Under the pieces are notes generated by a model that worked only from the letters and a program-made list of their open reading frames with translations, searched no databases and was not told where the DNA came from. A DNA stretch of 64,000 nt from assembly GCF_001039355.2 (NCBI RefSeq), contig NW_019773725.1, positions 474,368 through 538,367 on the forward strand. The letters are read 5' to 3'. This DNA is from Lingula anatina. Its lineage: Eukaryota; Brachiopoda; Lingulata; Lingulida; Lingulidae. The translations under genes were made by a program, and so were the position numbers. Numbering within the stretch: position 1 is the first letter of the stretch; each line of letters begins with the position of its first letter. Shown in pieces: positions 54,001 through 64,000 of the stretch.

Positions 54001-57000
54001 AACCCCTTAGTGCTGAGTGCCAAGCGGGGAGACAGCAGGTACCATTTATGAAGGACTGGTATGTCCCCGGACAGCAGGTACCATTTATGAAGGACTGGTA
54101 TGTCCCCGGACGGGATTTGAACCCACGTCCTCCCGCTCCGGAGGCGGACACTCTAACCACAAGGCCATCCGGTCGGTTTGCCGTAGGGGTCTGTCTTTTA
54201 TTGTATGTTTTACAAATAATGTCGTTTCCAACTAGTTGAAATTTATCAATACATGCACAAGCTTAATAAGTATGAACCATATCCTCCATAATGTACTTCA
54301 CTTTTGCAAAAGATTTGTCCACATTCAAATCTTTTCAGGTACATAATGCACATATCAAATACCCAGGCTTAAACACCAGATTTCAATACTGTAATAGGCC
54401 ATCAACTTGAAGTTATAGGTTATCGCTTTAATCCAACACTAATGGCTTAAGTCACATACATCTCAATATTTAGATAACTGCACTAAACACATACGTGAGT
54501 AGGGTATAAGTATTAGTACAGCTAATTAATTGACAATCAATTACATTAAACAGCCAGGCGTGTCGCAAGCCTACTTTGTTGTTATTAAGTTAAAAAAAGC
54601 CTCTAGGAGCACGAAACTAGAAGTTTACTGTGTTTTTATCGGACGTTAAATATGATCTACTTCAGTGAAATATAAGACCATAGTTTTCCACTGTAATTAA
54701 GCAAGTTATCAACGGGAAACAACAACGACATCTTCCCATTTATAAAATTGGAGTTACATTGGGTTTAAATGGACTGCTACTGATCTATCTACTTGTCTGC
54801 CGTTATGACAAAATAGTCAATGGCCCCATGGCTACTACATAAAATAGACGTATTTTCAGCGGCCTGTCCGTGAAATTTTCGTTGTCCGATTGCAAGCATT
54901 TTTATTGTCCCTTTCAGTGATTTGAACTTATTTAGCTAAGCATTATTTTCAGGGGACACTGGTCTGCAAACCAAAATCATTGGGTCGACGTTTGGTCTCA
55001 CGTTGATTCTGAACACTGAACAGTATGACTATCTGGATACGACGTTTAACGCCGGATTCACAGTGAGTATATACTGTTCAAAGTGTGAAGAAATTCAGAA
55101 AGGTATGTGAATGTTTTTACAAAACTGATTTTCAACGAAAGTCAACGTTGTATTGGCCCGGGATGTTCTTAAACCGCGAAAATGTCATTACTAAAGTACC
55201 GCAAGATGTGAGATGCACTACAACTGGAATATCGTCCGTAGCTTTTCCGCCTTATGCATGGCTCACTACATGTTAATACTTTGCAAACGCAGATTTGGAT
55301 TGGATATATTCTTGATTACTGCGTATGCGTCTTCACTTGCCCATCTGAGTTTGCCTTATAACATAAATTAATAAATACTTAAATAAAAACAAGACATATA
55401 CAACATGAATTTGTCTCAAAATTCGATTTAAAATCTCGTGTCAAGATTATATACCTTGCGACCCTATGGAGCCTCGTTTTCGTTTCAGATTCTTCCTCAT
55501 CACCCTGACAACACCCCCTATGTTGATAACCTAGGGTTTCAGATCGCACCAGGAGAATTTGTGAGCGTTGGCTTGTCACAGACTAAGGTGCGTGGGTTTG
55601 GAGTCCATAAAGGCAAACAGCATGTACAATCGTTAGTCCATAAATGATGGATATTGCATCGCTTTTACTTTGTTAACTGTGGAACACCACAGACAGGGTA
55701 CAAAACCCTTCACAAAATTAGGATCCATAACTACTTTTTTAGTTCTGAATTATGTGTTCTTGAGTCTCACTTATTTTTACTTAAAATGTTAAAGGAACAT
55801 AACAAAAAAAAAAAAAAAAAAAACAGAATGCTTTCAGTTTTAATTTCCCCTCGTATCTCTACACCTATTCTTTGAAATGTTTGGAGACGTATGCATGTGT
55901 TATGCCTTTTACAATAAAACCTTAGTACCAGGTGAGGCATTTGTGATGCGCTTTTTTCCTTCGAATTATCATAGAGTGTACATTACTGACAAACATACTA
56001 GATGCGCCGCCTAGTTTACATATTTTAGTGAAGGTATGCATTTCTGACCTTTGTCTGTGTGCCAGTATTTATGTTCGTGTTTTTACATACTGCATTTCTT
56101 AAAACATTTTTACAGATACAGAATTTGCCTCCACCTTACGGAAAGTGTACGGACAAACATCTGGCGTATTATTCTCCCTACACAACTACCCACTGCTTGA
56201 CTGAATGCAGGTAAAATAAGCGTAGTCACACTGAACAGGTTACATTTCCACTAATGATTTTTTTTACATTATTAGACGCAGAATCAACATAAACAGTTGT
56301 TTTTCTATTTTTAGTCAGTTTGACTATAAATGTACTCAAGTAAAACACTTCCTCTAATATTTTGGGTGCTCTCTGAACGCCTTTATTCACCAGATATGTT
56401 TGTGCACTGCATCTTCACTGCTTCTAAAGACTATGCCTAAAACCAAGATGATCATGTGGATTACAGATATCAAAATTTCTGGTTAAAAAAAAAAAAAAAA
56501 TACCATGTGCGAATGGAATTCAATACATCTAAATTCTGATTCATTATAATAACTTCACAGCTTTTTTTTAAGGTTGAATTTCACGATAAGAAGATGTGGT
56601 TGCCGAGAGACACACATGGTCCCGGTAGACGACGTGCCTGAATGCTCTCCACTCCAGTATTGGGGCTGTATTGTGGGCGCCATATCGGAACTTGCCGATG
56701 AATATATCAACTGCGCATGCTCTGTCCCGTGCCTTTCATACGATTATGGATACACGATTTCCCACTCAAAAATGTCAAATGCTTTCTCACAAGTTTTATC
56801 CGCAACTTACCCGACATATACCAAGGAGTATTTTTTGGAAAACTACCTCATGTTATCTCTGTATTACACGGAGTTGAATTATCAGCTAATAGAGCAGCAG
56901 GTCGGATACGAGGGACTGGCTCTTTTCGCAGATATAGGTGGCGCTCTGGGACTAGTATTGGGCAGTACCCTGATGACCGGGGCCGAAATAATGGACTTTG

Positions 57001-57038
57001 TGATAGCAATGGGGATGGACATTTTGTATCAGAAATAA
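51036..57038 (+). CDS. DEG/ENaC-family sodium channel, 6 exons, 475 aa
   Basis: Exons: 51036-51605, 52703-52790, 54953-55062, 55489-55587, 56116-56210, 56573-57038, all in phase. The first in-frame ATG after the TAA at 50985 is 51036; a second at 51093 (AAAATGGAC) is an alternative. TM1 is about residues 84-102, followed by the family block FPSVTICNNNRF. The extracellular domain has the typical C...C, GLCFTFN, GLTLILNTEQYDY and LGFQIAPGE segments and the Cys-rich YGKCTD...TECR...RRCGC region. TM2 is ADIGGALGLVLGSTLMTGAEI. Members form trimeric amiloride-type Na+ channels gated by protons, peptides, bile acids or mechanical force; the ligand here cannot be read. Odd points: the N-terminal His-Gly gating motif reads Leu68-Gly69, and the G-x-S selectivity triplet reads Gly-Ser-Thr (451-453). 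The cytoplasmic C-tail is very short. Confidence 0.92.
52077..52400 (+). repeat. Dispersed repeat, copy 2
   Basis: Starts AAAGCACTCAGAGAGAGCAG, includes AAGGAGGTTATGTTTTCACC and a (GTTT/GTCT)n stretch, and ends GGCGGAGGTCTGCGCTCTC. Same family as 43360-43742, here inside channel intron 1. A further related inverted end (GGTGGTGAAAACATAACGTC) lies at about 52549. Confidence 0.65.
52852..53070. mobile_element. MITE, family B copy 2 (inverted relative to copy 1)
   Basis: Begins TAAGACCCCATTCCC with GATTTTAGATCGATCC, and ends GATCGATCTAAATCTATGGA. Matches the reverse complement of 21013-21247. Lies 62 bases after the channel exon ending 52790. Confidence 0.7.
53366..53636. repeat. About 140-bp tandem duplication
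   Basis: Two units (about 53366-53494 and 53507-53636) share TGTAACGGTAGA, CACGCACGAAATGATAGATA and AATAGAGGAGATAATTGAAG in the same order. Located in channel intron 2. Confidence 0.8.
53767..54176 (-). mobile_element. tRNA-derived SINE, about 410 bp
   Basis: On the minus strand the head (54176 to about 54103) resembles a tRNA. It has an A-box-like TGGCCTTGTGGTTAGAGTG, a stem-loop TCCGC-CTCCGGA-GCGGG with CCG in the anticodon position, and a B-box-like GGGTTCAAATCCC. The 3' end is AATAAAG followed by (ATT)n at 53767-53785. A 39-bp block just after the head is tandemly duplicated (54032-54070, 54071-54109). Confidence 0.78.
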
Positions 57039-57199
57039 AGATTGTCTGTAAGAAATGAAGAGCTTTGTGATAACACTAGGGGTGAAGATTCTGTGTCAGA
57101 ACTAATGGGCTCTGTGATGGCACTGAAGATGAAGACTTTGTGTCGTAAATAATGGATTTTGTGATAACCTTGGGAATGAAGATCTTGAGCCAGAAATAA
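56991..57199 (+). repeat. Tandem repeat of the channel's last 16 codons including stop
   Basis: Unit 1 is the real CDS end (56991-57038, MDFVIAMGMDILYQK then TAA). Three more units follow: 57058-57105 (KSFVITLGVKILCQN, TAA), 57105-57152 (MGSVMALKMKTLCRK, TAA) and 57152-57199 (MDFVITLGMKILSQK, TAA). Units 2-4 have a 47-bp period because each TAA overlaps the next ATG as TAATG. A 19-base spacer separates units 1 and 2. Confidence 0.88.
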
Positions 57200-57996
57200 G
57201 TGACAGTGTGTTTGCCACAGTACAGTACAGTACAGTACAGTATTTTATCCACTGGAGAAAAATTATATAAGCTTCACGTACATGTAGATCCAACGCATTA
57301 GGCCCTATACAGTAGGTCTACCAGTAGGCTACATGGAGAGGTCTCTTATTATATACGTCAGCTACCCAGAAAACACATACAATATCATAACGTTAATGTT
57401 ACAAAACGTTCTGTTCTTCTGCTGGGAAGTAAACACACTTACATGTAACTGTATGACTCGAATTTATGAAATGGGAACAATAACTGTTTTATAAAGCTGC
57501 TTACTTAGAATAGTTAAGAGAATTAAAAATCATTTTACTATAAGATGTATTTCGGCACACTAGTATAGGTCTGTACAATACGTGAATGCATTAGCAAATG
57601 GCATAGGCCAACGTAGTTCTTAATCCATCTGTATGTATATCGGATACGGTAAAATTAAATCAAATCCCTCTCTCTTTTCAAGACCCGGATGTACATGCAT
57701 GTGTGCTAGTTTCCAGTAGTTCATTTCCCAACAGCTAATTTCCACTGAGCTTACACACTATCAGTATAAAATAAATTTGTGCACTGTAGTTATGTGTCTT
57801 TAAATATTGTAAAATTTACGAGTTATATTCCTCTTGTAAAATGATAATGTTAATTTTATGAGTGCAGCCGCTAAACGTGCTTTCACAAAATATAATTAGC
57901 CCTTCTTGTGATGGGGCCTCCAGCTGGATAGCGTAATGCAAAGTTAATATTTAATTGTGAATTATTACACTTAAATTACGAAGATATACAGTTGGG
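57200..57996. other. Convergent intergenic region
   Basis: Lies between the 3' ends of the channel (plus) and the EF-hand-like secreted protein (minus). It contains (CAGTA)n at about 57219-57242. AT-rich, no gene seen. Confidence 0.5.
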
Positions 57997-60900
57997 CTAG
58001 CAGAAGTGAACGTAGTCCCCGTTCGGTAAAACAGATGGCAGTTTATACCTGGGGTTGGTCAAGAGAAAGTAAAGTTCAGGGAGTTTGGTCCTCACCAGCT
58101 TCTTTGTACACAATTCCCACTCGTCGGAAATGGTCTTGCATCTTTTCCTCTGTGCTCCAAGGATGGACGTGAGGCCCCAGTAAAAGAATTCCGTAAGAAG
58201 ACATTCAAAATCACAGGTTGGATCTCCAAAGTGATACAGGCCAGTGCAGTTTGGATATCTGAAAATTGTGTTGAGAACAAAATCATCGAAATTATCAAAA
58301 CGATGTTTTGTGAGAATTTATTTAAATCAGGAATTGTGAATATCGTAGTGTTCTGTTTGATTGTGTCGCCATGGGTAAATTGTACTTTTTTAATTAAAAT
58401 GTGTCACGGTTGATTAGCTTTTCGTTTTTCTCTTATTTTTCTAACTTAAGCTTTTGAGAGTGTCATGAATAAACGCATGAGTTTTCATGTCAATGGGACC
58501 TACAGCACCTGTTTCGTCACGGGATTATGCTTTAAGTACCTCATGAAGGTTAAAAATAATAAAAAAAATAATAAACTTATTCTTCCAAAATATGTTTTTG
58601 ATGTAGTTTGTGCATAGAAGTAATTTGCTTGTCGGTATTCAAATGTTGTGATCAAGTATATGGCCGCTTTCCCAACAGCGGACTAACAAGTCCGCGGATC
58701 AAAGTTTGCCGACCCAGTTGAATGCTTGTTGCGTAATCTCCGCTGGGAATATACATGTATTCAGTGTTTGCGGTATTAGGGGACTTGTATTCATTTTACA
58801 GCGCACAGCGGACGACTCGTGTTGTAGGGCCTACCTAGTACAAGTACCAAAATATGAAACCTGATTTGAGGGAAAATCATTTACCTGAATGTATGATTGA
58901 ATGCAAAGCCACAGTCCTTTATAGCCTTGAGCATAGCCTTGCCCAGAAGAGATGTGTCATTCTGTGCAAACTGTTCAGGGAAAGCATATGTTATGCCAAT
59001 ATCTTGGATGAGGTGGAGAATCTCTTCAAGAGATTCGTCGAACTCAGAACTATGTTCCTCTGGTGGATGGATTTCATTGGCCTCCAGGTCTTGGAACATG
59101 TATTTCCTGAGAGAAAATAAAAAGTTAAATCAAAGCGAAAAGTACCACTGACTTGTTGACATTTGATAAATAACTTTAAGGAATTCATTAGACTTGCTAT
59201 AAATCCGCTATGATTATTCTCCTATTTCATAGCGGGACTTCTATTGTATTTTAATGTGTATTTTAAGAGATATCTTGGGACATAAGATTAATCCATAGGT
59301 CAAAGCACATCAGTGCTTGAAAAATTATTTGTAGTGTGTTTTCGCATCCACATACCCTTCCGTTGCTTTCTCGACTTGTTCAATCTTGGCGTTCATTTCC
59401 GCTTGGTCTCTGAAACAGCGACAGTATTTAATTAATTGCTTGCGTCGCTACCTCGTATACATGTAGCACAATACACAATGTGTATGGGCCTGTAGAGCCG
59501 TATGCTAATCAACTGAATACCAATCCACAACGAAGAGCAATATCCCCTTGAACACTGGCAACTTACATGAATGCGGTATATTTGTTGTCTCTTAATCCGA
59601 ATATAAGGCAATATTCATACTCTCAATAACACGTACAAGAGAGCTCCGGGGGGCAGGTTGTATATATACAGTGTCATTAAACGATGCTTGTTGGAATAAT
59701 AATAATAATACTTTTATTAGGTCAATCTTATTTTTCAACCATGTTTTTAACCTACAGAGACAGGAATACCCTTTTTATCAACATTAACGACCTAGTACAG
59801 GTACTTTAGTATTATCATAACGCTGAACTTTATTCTTCATTTACAATGACAAAAATATCAACCTGAACATGATCAACGTAGCCCTTCGTTTCACCATGTT
59901 CTTGATCACAGCTGGACTATCCACAAGACCGTCACCATTGTTATCCAGGTACTGGGCCATCACTCCAGCAGCATGGATCATCTTAACATCCGGGAATCCA
60001 GCAGTTGCGACAATATACACGCCAAATACGTTGAGATATTTCGCAAAGAACGGTTTCAGTTCGGGAACAGTGCTTGGCAAACGAGAGATTGTTTTGTTGA
60101 CGCAAGGGATGCTGGGATACTTTATAGTGTTTTGGTTCTGCTTTTGGGCCTTGTGCTGGAACAAAAAGATAGAAGAGGGAGGGATGGGGGAGGGGGAGGA
60201 GGAAAGGGAGGAGGGAGAGGAGTGTAGGGCCACTGAAGAAGAGGACCTCGAGTCAAATAAGGGCCTGAATACACTGAAAGAGAAGTAAGAGAAGGGATGG
60301 TTGATTTTGTCGCCTGCAGGTGTGCTGCACTCATAATTGATCTTTCCTGTCGCTGCGCCTGCGCACACTGCCTTTATGTACTGACACCTGTGTCAAAGTA
60401 GACAAATAAATATATAAATAAACAATAAACAAAATAAAATAAATCAACGATAAGTTAAAAGAATTACATGTACCATAGATACTGTAAACGTTCGTGTCTA
60501 TGATTGGAAATGAAAACAAACTGCTTGTAATTAAAAATGAATAAATAAATGAATAAATAAAAATAAATAAATAAATAAAACTTGTTTTTATTAAAGCTCT
60601 TGCAGACAGGCTGAGCTACGCTTTAACCATTTTTTCTAATAATTCTAACACGTGTCCTCCATTGACCAGTGGCCACGTTCAGTAAAGGGATGTGGATTTT
60701 TAAGTAGGCATGACGTCATAACTCTGCTGACCTCCTGTAGAAGGCATCGGTCGACCAAGTTACAGGCAGTTCCCATGTTGTTTTCATCACAGCTCAATAA
60801 AACACATTCACGATAATATCAGTCAACTTGAACTTACTGACTCTGACGCTGTGTAAATAATACTAGGCAGGTGCAGTTGCAACCCGGCCGTTTCTCATTT

Positions 60901-62074
60901 CCGTATCAGATACAAATTTTGAAAATTCTTTGGAGTGCCGTTTGTTTTTCTCGATCTGGAGGTTTGGTATGGGTATTGGGGGGGGGGGGGAGGGCTTGGA
61001 TTGTTGTTTAGTTATCCCTCTTTTCAAATCTTGAGATTCTTGCAAATGTAAAAAAAATAATAATAATAAAAAAATTAAAAAAAGAACAATCCTAACGAGT
61101 GAATATTATGTTTAAATTAGTTTAATATATTGATTAAAAATATGGCAAACTCTTACATGTTGTCGTACTTCTTCCCATTGTTGTCACACAGTGGCGTGTC
61201 ACCTTTGAAATATGAATTCACGCTGCATATGGTGTTCTCATTGTATCTTGTACAAAAAGGCAGCACTGGGATGGCAAGAGTAGCTGTAAGAAACGTTGAA
61301 AACAAACGTTTACGATCTAATCTTGTTTAGGGCCCCTTTACACTGGACGGCGTTCTTTCTGCGTCCAGCAGTAAGGACCCATTTGAGAGTTAAAAAATTA
61401 TAATACTTTACGTGTCGACAACTGGCCGATCATTGAGCATTCATTCTGATACAAAATCAATGCTCCTGTNACGAAACGTTGAAAACAAACGTTTACAATC
61501 TAATCTTGTTTAGGGCCCCTTTACACTGGACGGCGTTCTTTCTGCGTCCAGCAGTACGGACCCATTTGAGAGTTAAAAAATTATAATACTTTACGTGTCG
61601 ACAACTGGCCGATCATTGAGCATTCATTCTGATACAAAATCAATGCTCCTGTCTCCTTATTAAGACCACAGCGATGCTAAATTTCATGGTCGCAGAAAGG
61701 ACGCAGAAAGGACGCCGTCCAGTGTAAAGGGGGTATTATGAACAAATACGATGACACACATCTGGATTGGAGGCGATTTTTAGCCCTATGGCACTGAATG
61801 AGGTGACCGGTGCATCCTGGCTCTGTCCATAGAAATGTCTTAGTGTGAGACCTGAACGTCGGCTTGACTTTAATATTACAAGAAAAATGATTTGCCTATA
61901 TTCTTTAAAGAGTTAATTGAGATGCTTTTGAAAAGTATACTGCACTATTTTGAGGCGAATCAAGGAATATCGATAGGAATAGAGTAAACCAACTTTTTAA
62001 ACCTCGTGATACTCACCATCAAACAACAGCAGTGATAGTACTGAACACTTCCAAATTTTCAAATTCCCCGACAT
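57997..62074 (-). CDS. Uncharacterised secreted protein with Cys-rich N-terminus and EF-hand-like loop
   Basis: Exons in transcript order: 62074-62017, 61283-61157, 60792-60732, 60380-59863, 59409-59356, 59106-58885, 58258-57997, summing in phase to 433 aa. Exon 1 is a signal peptide (MSGNLKIWKCSVLSLLLFD). Exons 2-4 are Cys-rich (PLCDNNGKKYDNICDENN, vaguely Kazal-like). Exon 4 then reads LDNNGDGLVD, a calcium-loop-like motif. The last exon is conserved-looking and Trp/Tyr/Cys-rich (YPNCTGLYHFGDPTCDFEC; EFFYWGLTSILGAQ). No transmembrane segment is seen apart from the signal. I do not recognise a named family. Two uncertainties: the acceptor of the 61-nt exon (60792) is weak, and 60156-60300 within exon 4 is a polypyrimidine, Ser/Pro-coding stretch ending TTCCAG that may be an intron despite being open. 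Confidence 0.75.
58680..58830. mobile_element. Palindromic MITE, family A copy 3
   Basis: Contains GCGGATCAAAGTTTGCCGAC and TTGAATGCTTGTTGCG as in 41324-41479. The inverted ends are CAGCGGACTAACAAGTC and the degenerate GCGCACAGCGGACGACTCG. It is in an intron of the minus-strand gene. Confidence 0.55.
61470..61470. other. Single-N assembly join 4
   Basis: The 181 bases before it (about 61289-61469) and after it (about 61471-61651) are the same sequence with only a few differences. This is an unmerged contig overlap inside intron 1 of the minus-strand gene. Confidence 0.9.
61513..61731. mobile_element. TIR MITE with CCCCTTTACACTGGACGGCG ends
   Basis: The left end reads GGGCCCCTTTACACTGGACG and the right end is inverted (CGTCCAGTGTAAAGGGGG), with TA flanks (TTTAG and GTATT). 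The left part is repeated at about 61331-61469 because of the assembly join. Confidence 0.7.
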
Positions 62075-62120
62075 CTTGTGAGAACCCTGTCTGCCAGTGT
62101 TAAGCACAGAGCGTGTGTAC

Positions 62121-62132
62121 TTGGTTATTATA
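62121..62132 (-). promoter_or_regulatory. TATA-like element of the minus-strand secreted gene
   Basis: On the minus strand, GTTATAATAACC lies about 50 bases upstream of the ATG at 62074. Assigned by position and composition only. Confidence 0.3.
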
Positions 62133-64000
62133 ACTGTTTGCTTTCGAAATTGTTTTCCTCTTGATGATTGTTATAATGGCAACTTGCGTACACTACTCTG
62201 TCTGCACTAAATGGCAGCTGGGAACAAAACATCTTAAATCCACCAACGTGCTTCTTGATTAAAAACCTGCCGCGCGAGGTCAATGAGACCCTGTTAAAGT
62301 GCATGTTATTGGTAGAGATTATGTTCTGTTTCCCTTCTGTATCAGCAGGCTCGCAGGAAGGATTGCAGTAATCTTGTATGGAAAGGAAGTCACGCCAGAA
62401 ATCCCTTTTTATGCAGGGTATTATATTCATACGGTTTATTTAGACATTTGGCATCATACCCTTAATATCCGTTTTCTGGTTTGAACTTTACTGAAGTTGT
62501 GTTGACCGCTTTTCTCCAGTATGAAGAACGTGGATAAATGTAACCGTTGATAAAATCCGTCTCTCAGGGGTTGACCTTTACTCATTTACTTATAAAAGCA
62601 CGGTTTAGATAATATTTATGGCATGTTGTGTAATACATATCAATTTTTCGACTCATTTCCTTTATTAGCACACATAAATCCCTGTTGAATGGTTCGCTGA
62701 ATGGTAATACCAATAAAGCATAACACTCCTCATGATATGGGTTTAAAAAAAGGAATGGGTAAGTAACAACAGTAAGGAAGAAAGGAAGAAGCCCGTTAAA
62801 TCTATTATAGTACATTTAAGGGGGGTGTTAGGTGAGTAGCTATAGCTGACATCCGATGTATTTTAAATGCACAGTAAAATGGGGGTGGGTATTATATGGA
62901 TTATATGTAATATACCTGTATTTGCAAATTTGAGATGAGGAGAGCTGAGATATGCAGTTCCACATTGCACATATTATTTTGTGTGAAACAATTGTATTTG
63001 CATACTAAGAGGAACAAAACGACAAGCTTCACATACATGTACCTTCTCACTCAACATACTTCCGGTTTTGAAGTTCAGCGCCGACGGGGGGAGGTGGGGG
63101 GGGGGGTCTGAAAAAAAGATTATATACTACATTAGAATTGCAAATGTGCTGTTGCCTGCAAATTGGCTGCAACCACCTACGTTCATCACATGTATATTAT
63201 TTTAAAATAAGTTTACACTATATCATGTCCACGAGCATTTGACTCGTTAAACTATAATAACATCTATCCAGATATTTACGGAGCTTACCTTTTAGAATAA
63301 TAATAAATATTGGTGTTCCTCTACATATTTCTATTTCCAATAAATTCCAATAACCAAATGTCATGCGTTCCTATTCTCACAAGTCTAAAAAATCTTCCCA
63401 GCCGTACACAGGAATAAGGGCAATTGTTTTATCAGTATATGGTCTATCTAATCAATGGGACACACGACTGGCACAGATGTGTCACGAAAAAGAAATAGAA
63501 ACTTCGTCTAACGCACTCGGTTAGAAAAAATATAATTGCCAAAGTTCTCACCTCATATCAGAAAAAGTAAGTAAATTACAAGTACTGGAAAGTCCAATTC
63601 TTATTTTAGTCTTAGTGTAAAAGCTAATAGAAATGACTAATTTTAATAATCATATCTGTTGATATTGATTTGTAAATATGTCCAATGTCTACGAAAAAAT
63701 GTTTAGGAACAAATATATGTATCATCCTGGTTTAAGTCAGATAAAGCACTCGACGCGAAGCTTTATGCGAAATGGAGCAGATAATTGTTCCGAACTCATT
63801 TCGCTTTGAGATAATCTCCGCGATTTATCTATAATCCGTGCATGTTGTGACCTTGTGCGCGAAATGATAAAACCGAACAGATAGTTCCACCAAAATTCAC
63901 TGGGGATTTTTGATGCCAACGGCTATATATATATAACCTAAAATGAACAATGAAAATTATCATCGCTGAGCAAGGGAATAAAGTGGTTTCGAAAAGGCTT
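62133..64000. other. Intergenic, no gene seen
   Basis: AT-rich, with only short non-conserved open frames and a poly-G stretch near 63085-63105. I see no RNA gene or repeat family shared with the rest of the window. Confidence 0.5.

Noticed and set aside
54103-54176. Functional tRNA-Arg gene
   Set aside because: The B-box deviates (GGTTCAAATCC), the acceptor stem is poor, and it is fused to a SINE body with an (ATT)n tail.
59869-60288. 139-codon plus-strand open frame with Glu/Gly-rich tail
   Set aside because: Antisense to exon 4 of the secreted minus-strand gene.

Overview
The window is animal nuclear DNA. It is AT-rich, with short exons, GT/AG introns, many microsatellites and small palindromic transposons. 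The protein set (FBXO9, PI4KB, a DEG/ENaC channel, a plant/fungal-type haem peroxidase and two uncharacterised Cys-rich secreted proteins) suggests a marine invertebrate. I favour a lophotrochozoan, most likely a mollusc, but the sequence does not prove the phylum.

Layout. (1) 1-15.9 kb, minus strand: FBXO9, an SCF ubiquitin-ligase F-box protein. The assembly shows it scrambled. Exons 4-12 lie at 392-4136, exons 1-9 again at 4483-8483, and exons 1-3 again at 14578-15806. Single-N joins at 4427, 10390 and 14191 mark the breaks. The simplest reading is that 1-4423 continues directly into about 14196 (one haplotype), and that 4428-10389 is the other allele left between them. The final FBXO9 exon lies left of the window. 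Segment 10391-14190 has no counterpart in the window and is mostly a 2.6 kb foldback element. (2) 15.9-24 kb: head-to-head region between FBXO9 and PI4KB. It holds a YY1-type motif, an FBXO9 upstream ORF, a 37-nt ATG-bearing plus-strand exon candidate, and a 1.57 kb terminal-inverted-repeat transposon that is present in one allele and absent from the other. (3) 24104-32074, plus: complete 14-coding-exon PI4KB (1009 aa). (4) 35297-36448, minus: intronless secreted haem peroxidase of the plant/fungal/bacterial superfamily. (5) 39961-49035, plus: 11-exon secreted Cys-rich protein made of two homologous halves. A 2.34 kb pogo/Jerky-like transposon with an OTU-protease-like fragment sits in its largest intron. 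(6) 51036-57038, plus: six-exon DEG/ENaC channel whose last codons and stop are repeated three more times in the 3' flank. (7) 57997-62074, minus: seven-exon secreted protein with a Cys-rich N-terminus and an EF-hand-like loop. (8) 62-64 kb: no gene seen.

FBXO9 and PI4KB are cytosolic housekeeping genes (protein ubiquitylation; Golgi PI4P synthesis) that may share a promoter region. The right half holds secreted or membrane proteins with no evident shared pathway. Exon boundaries were read by eye from splice consensus and reading-frame continuity. Every multi-exon model given as complete closes in phase.
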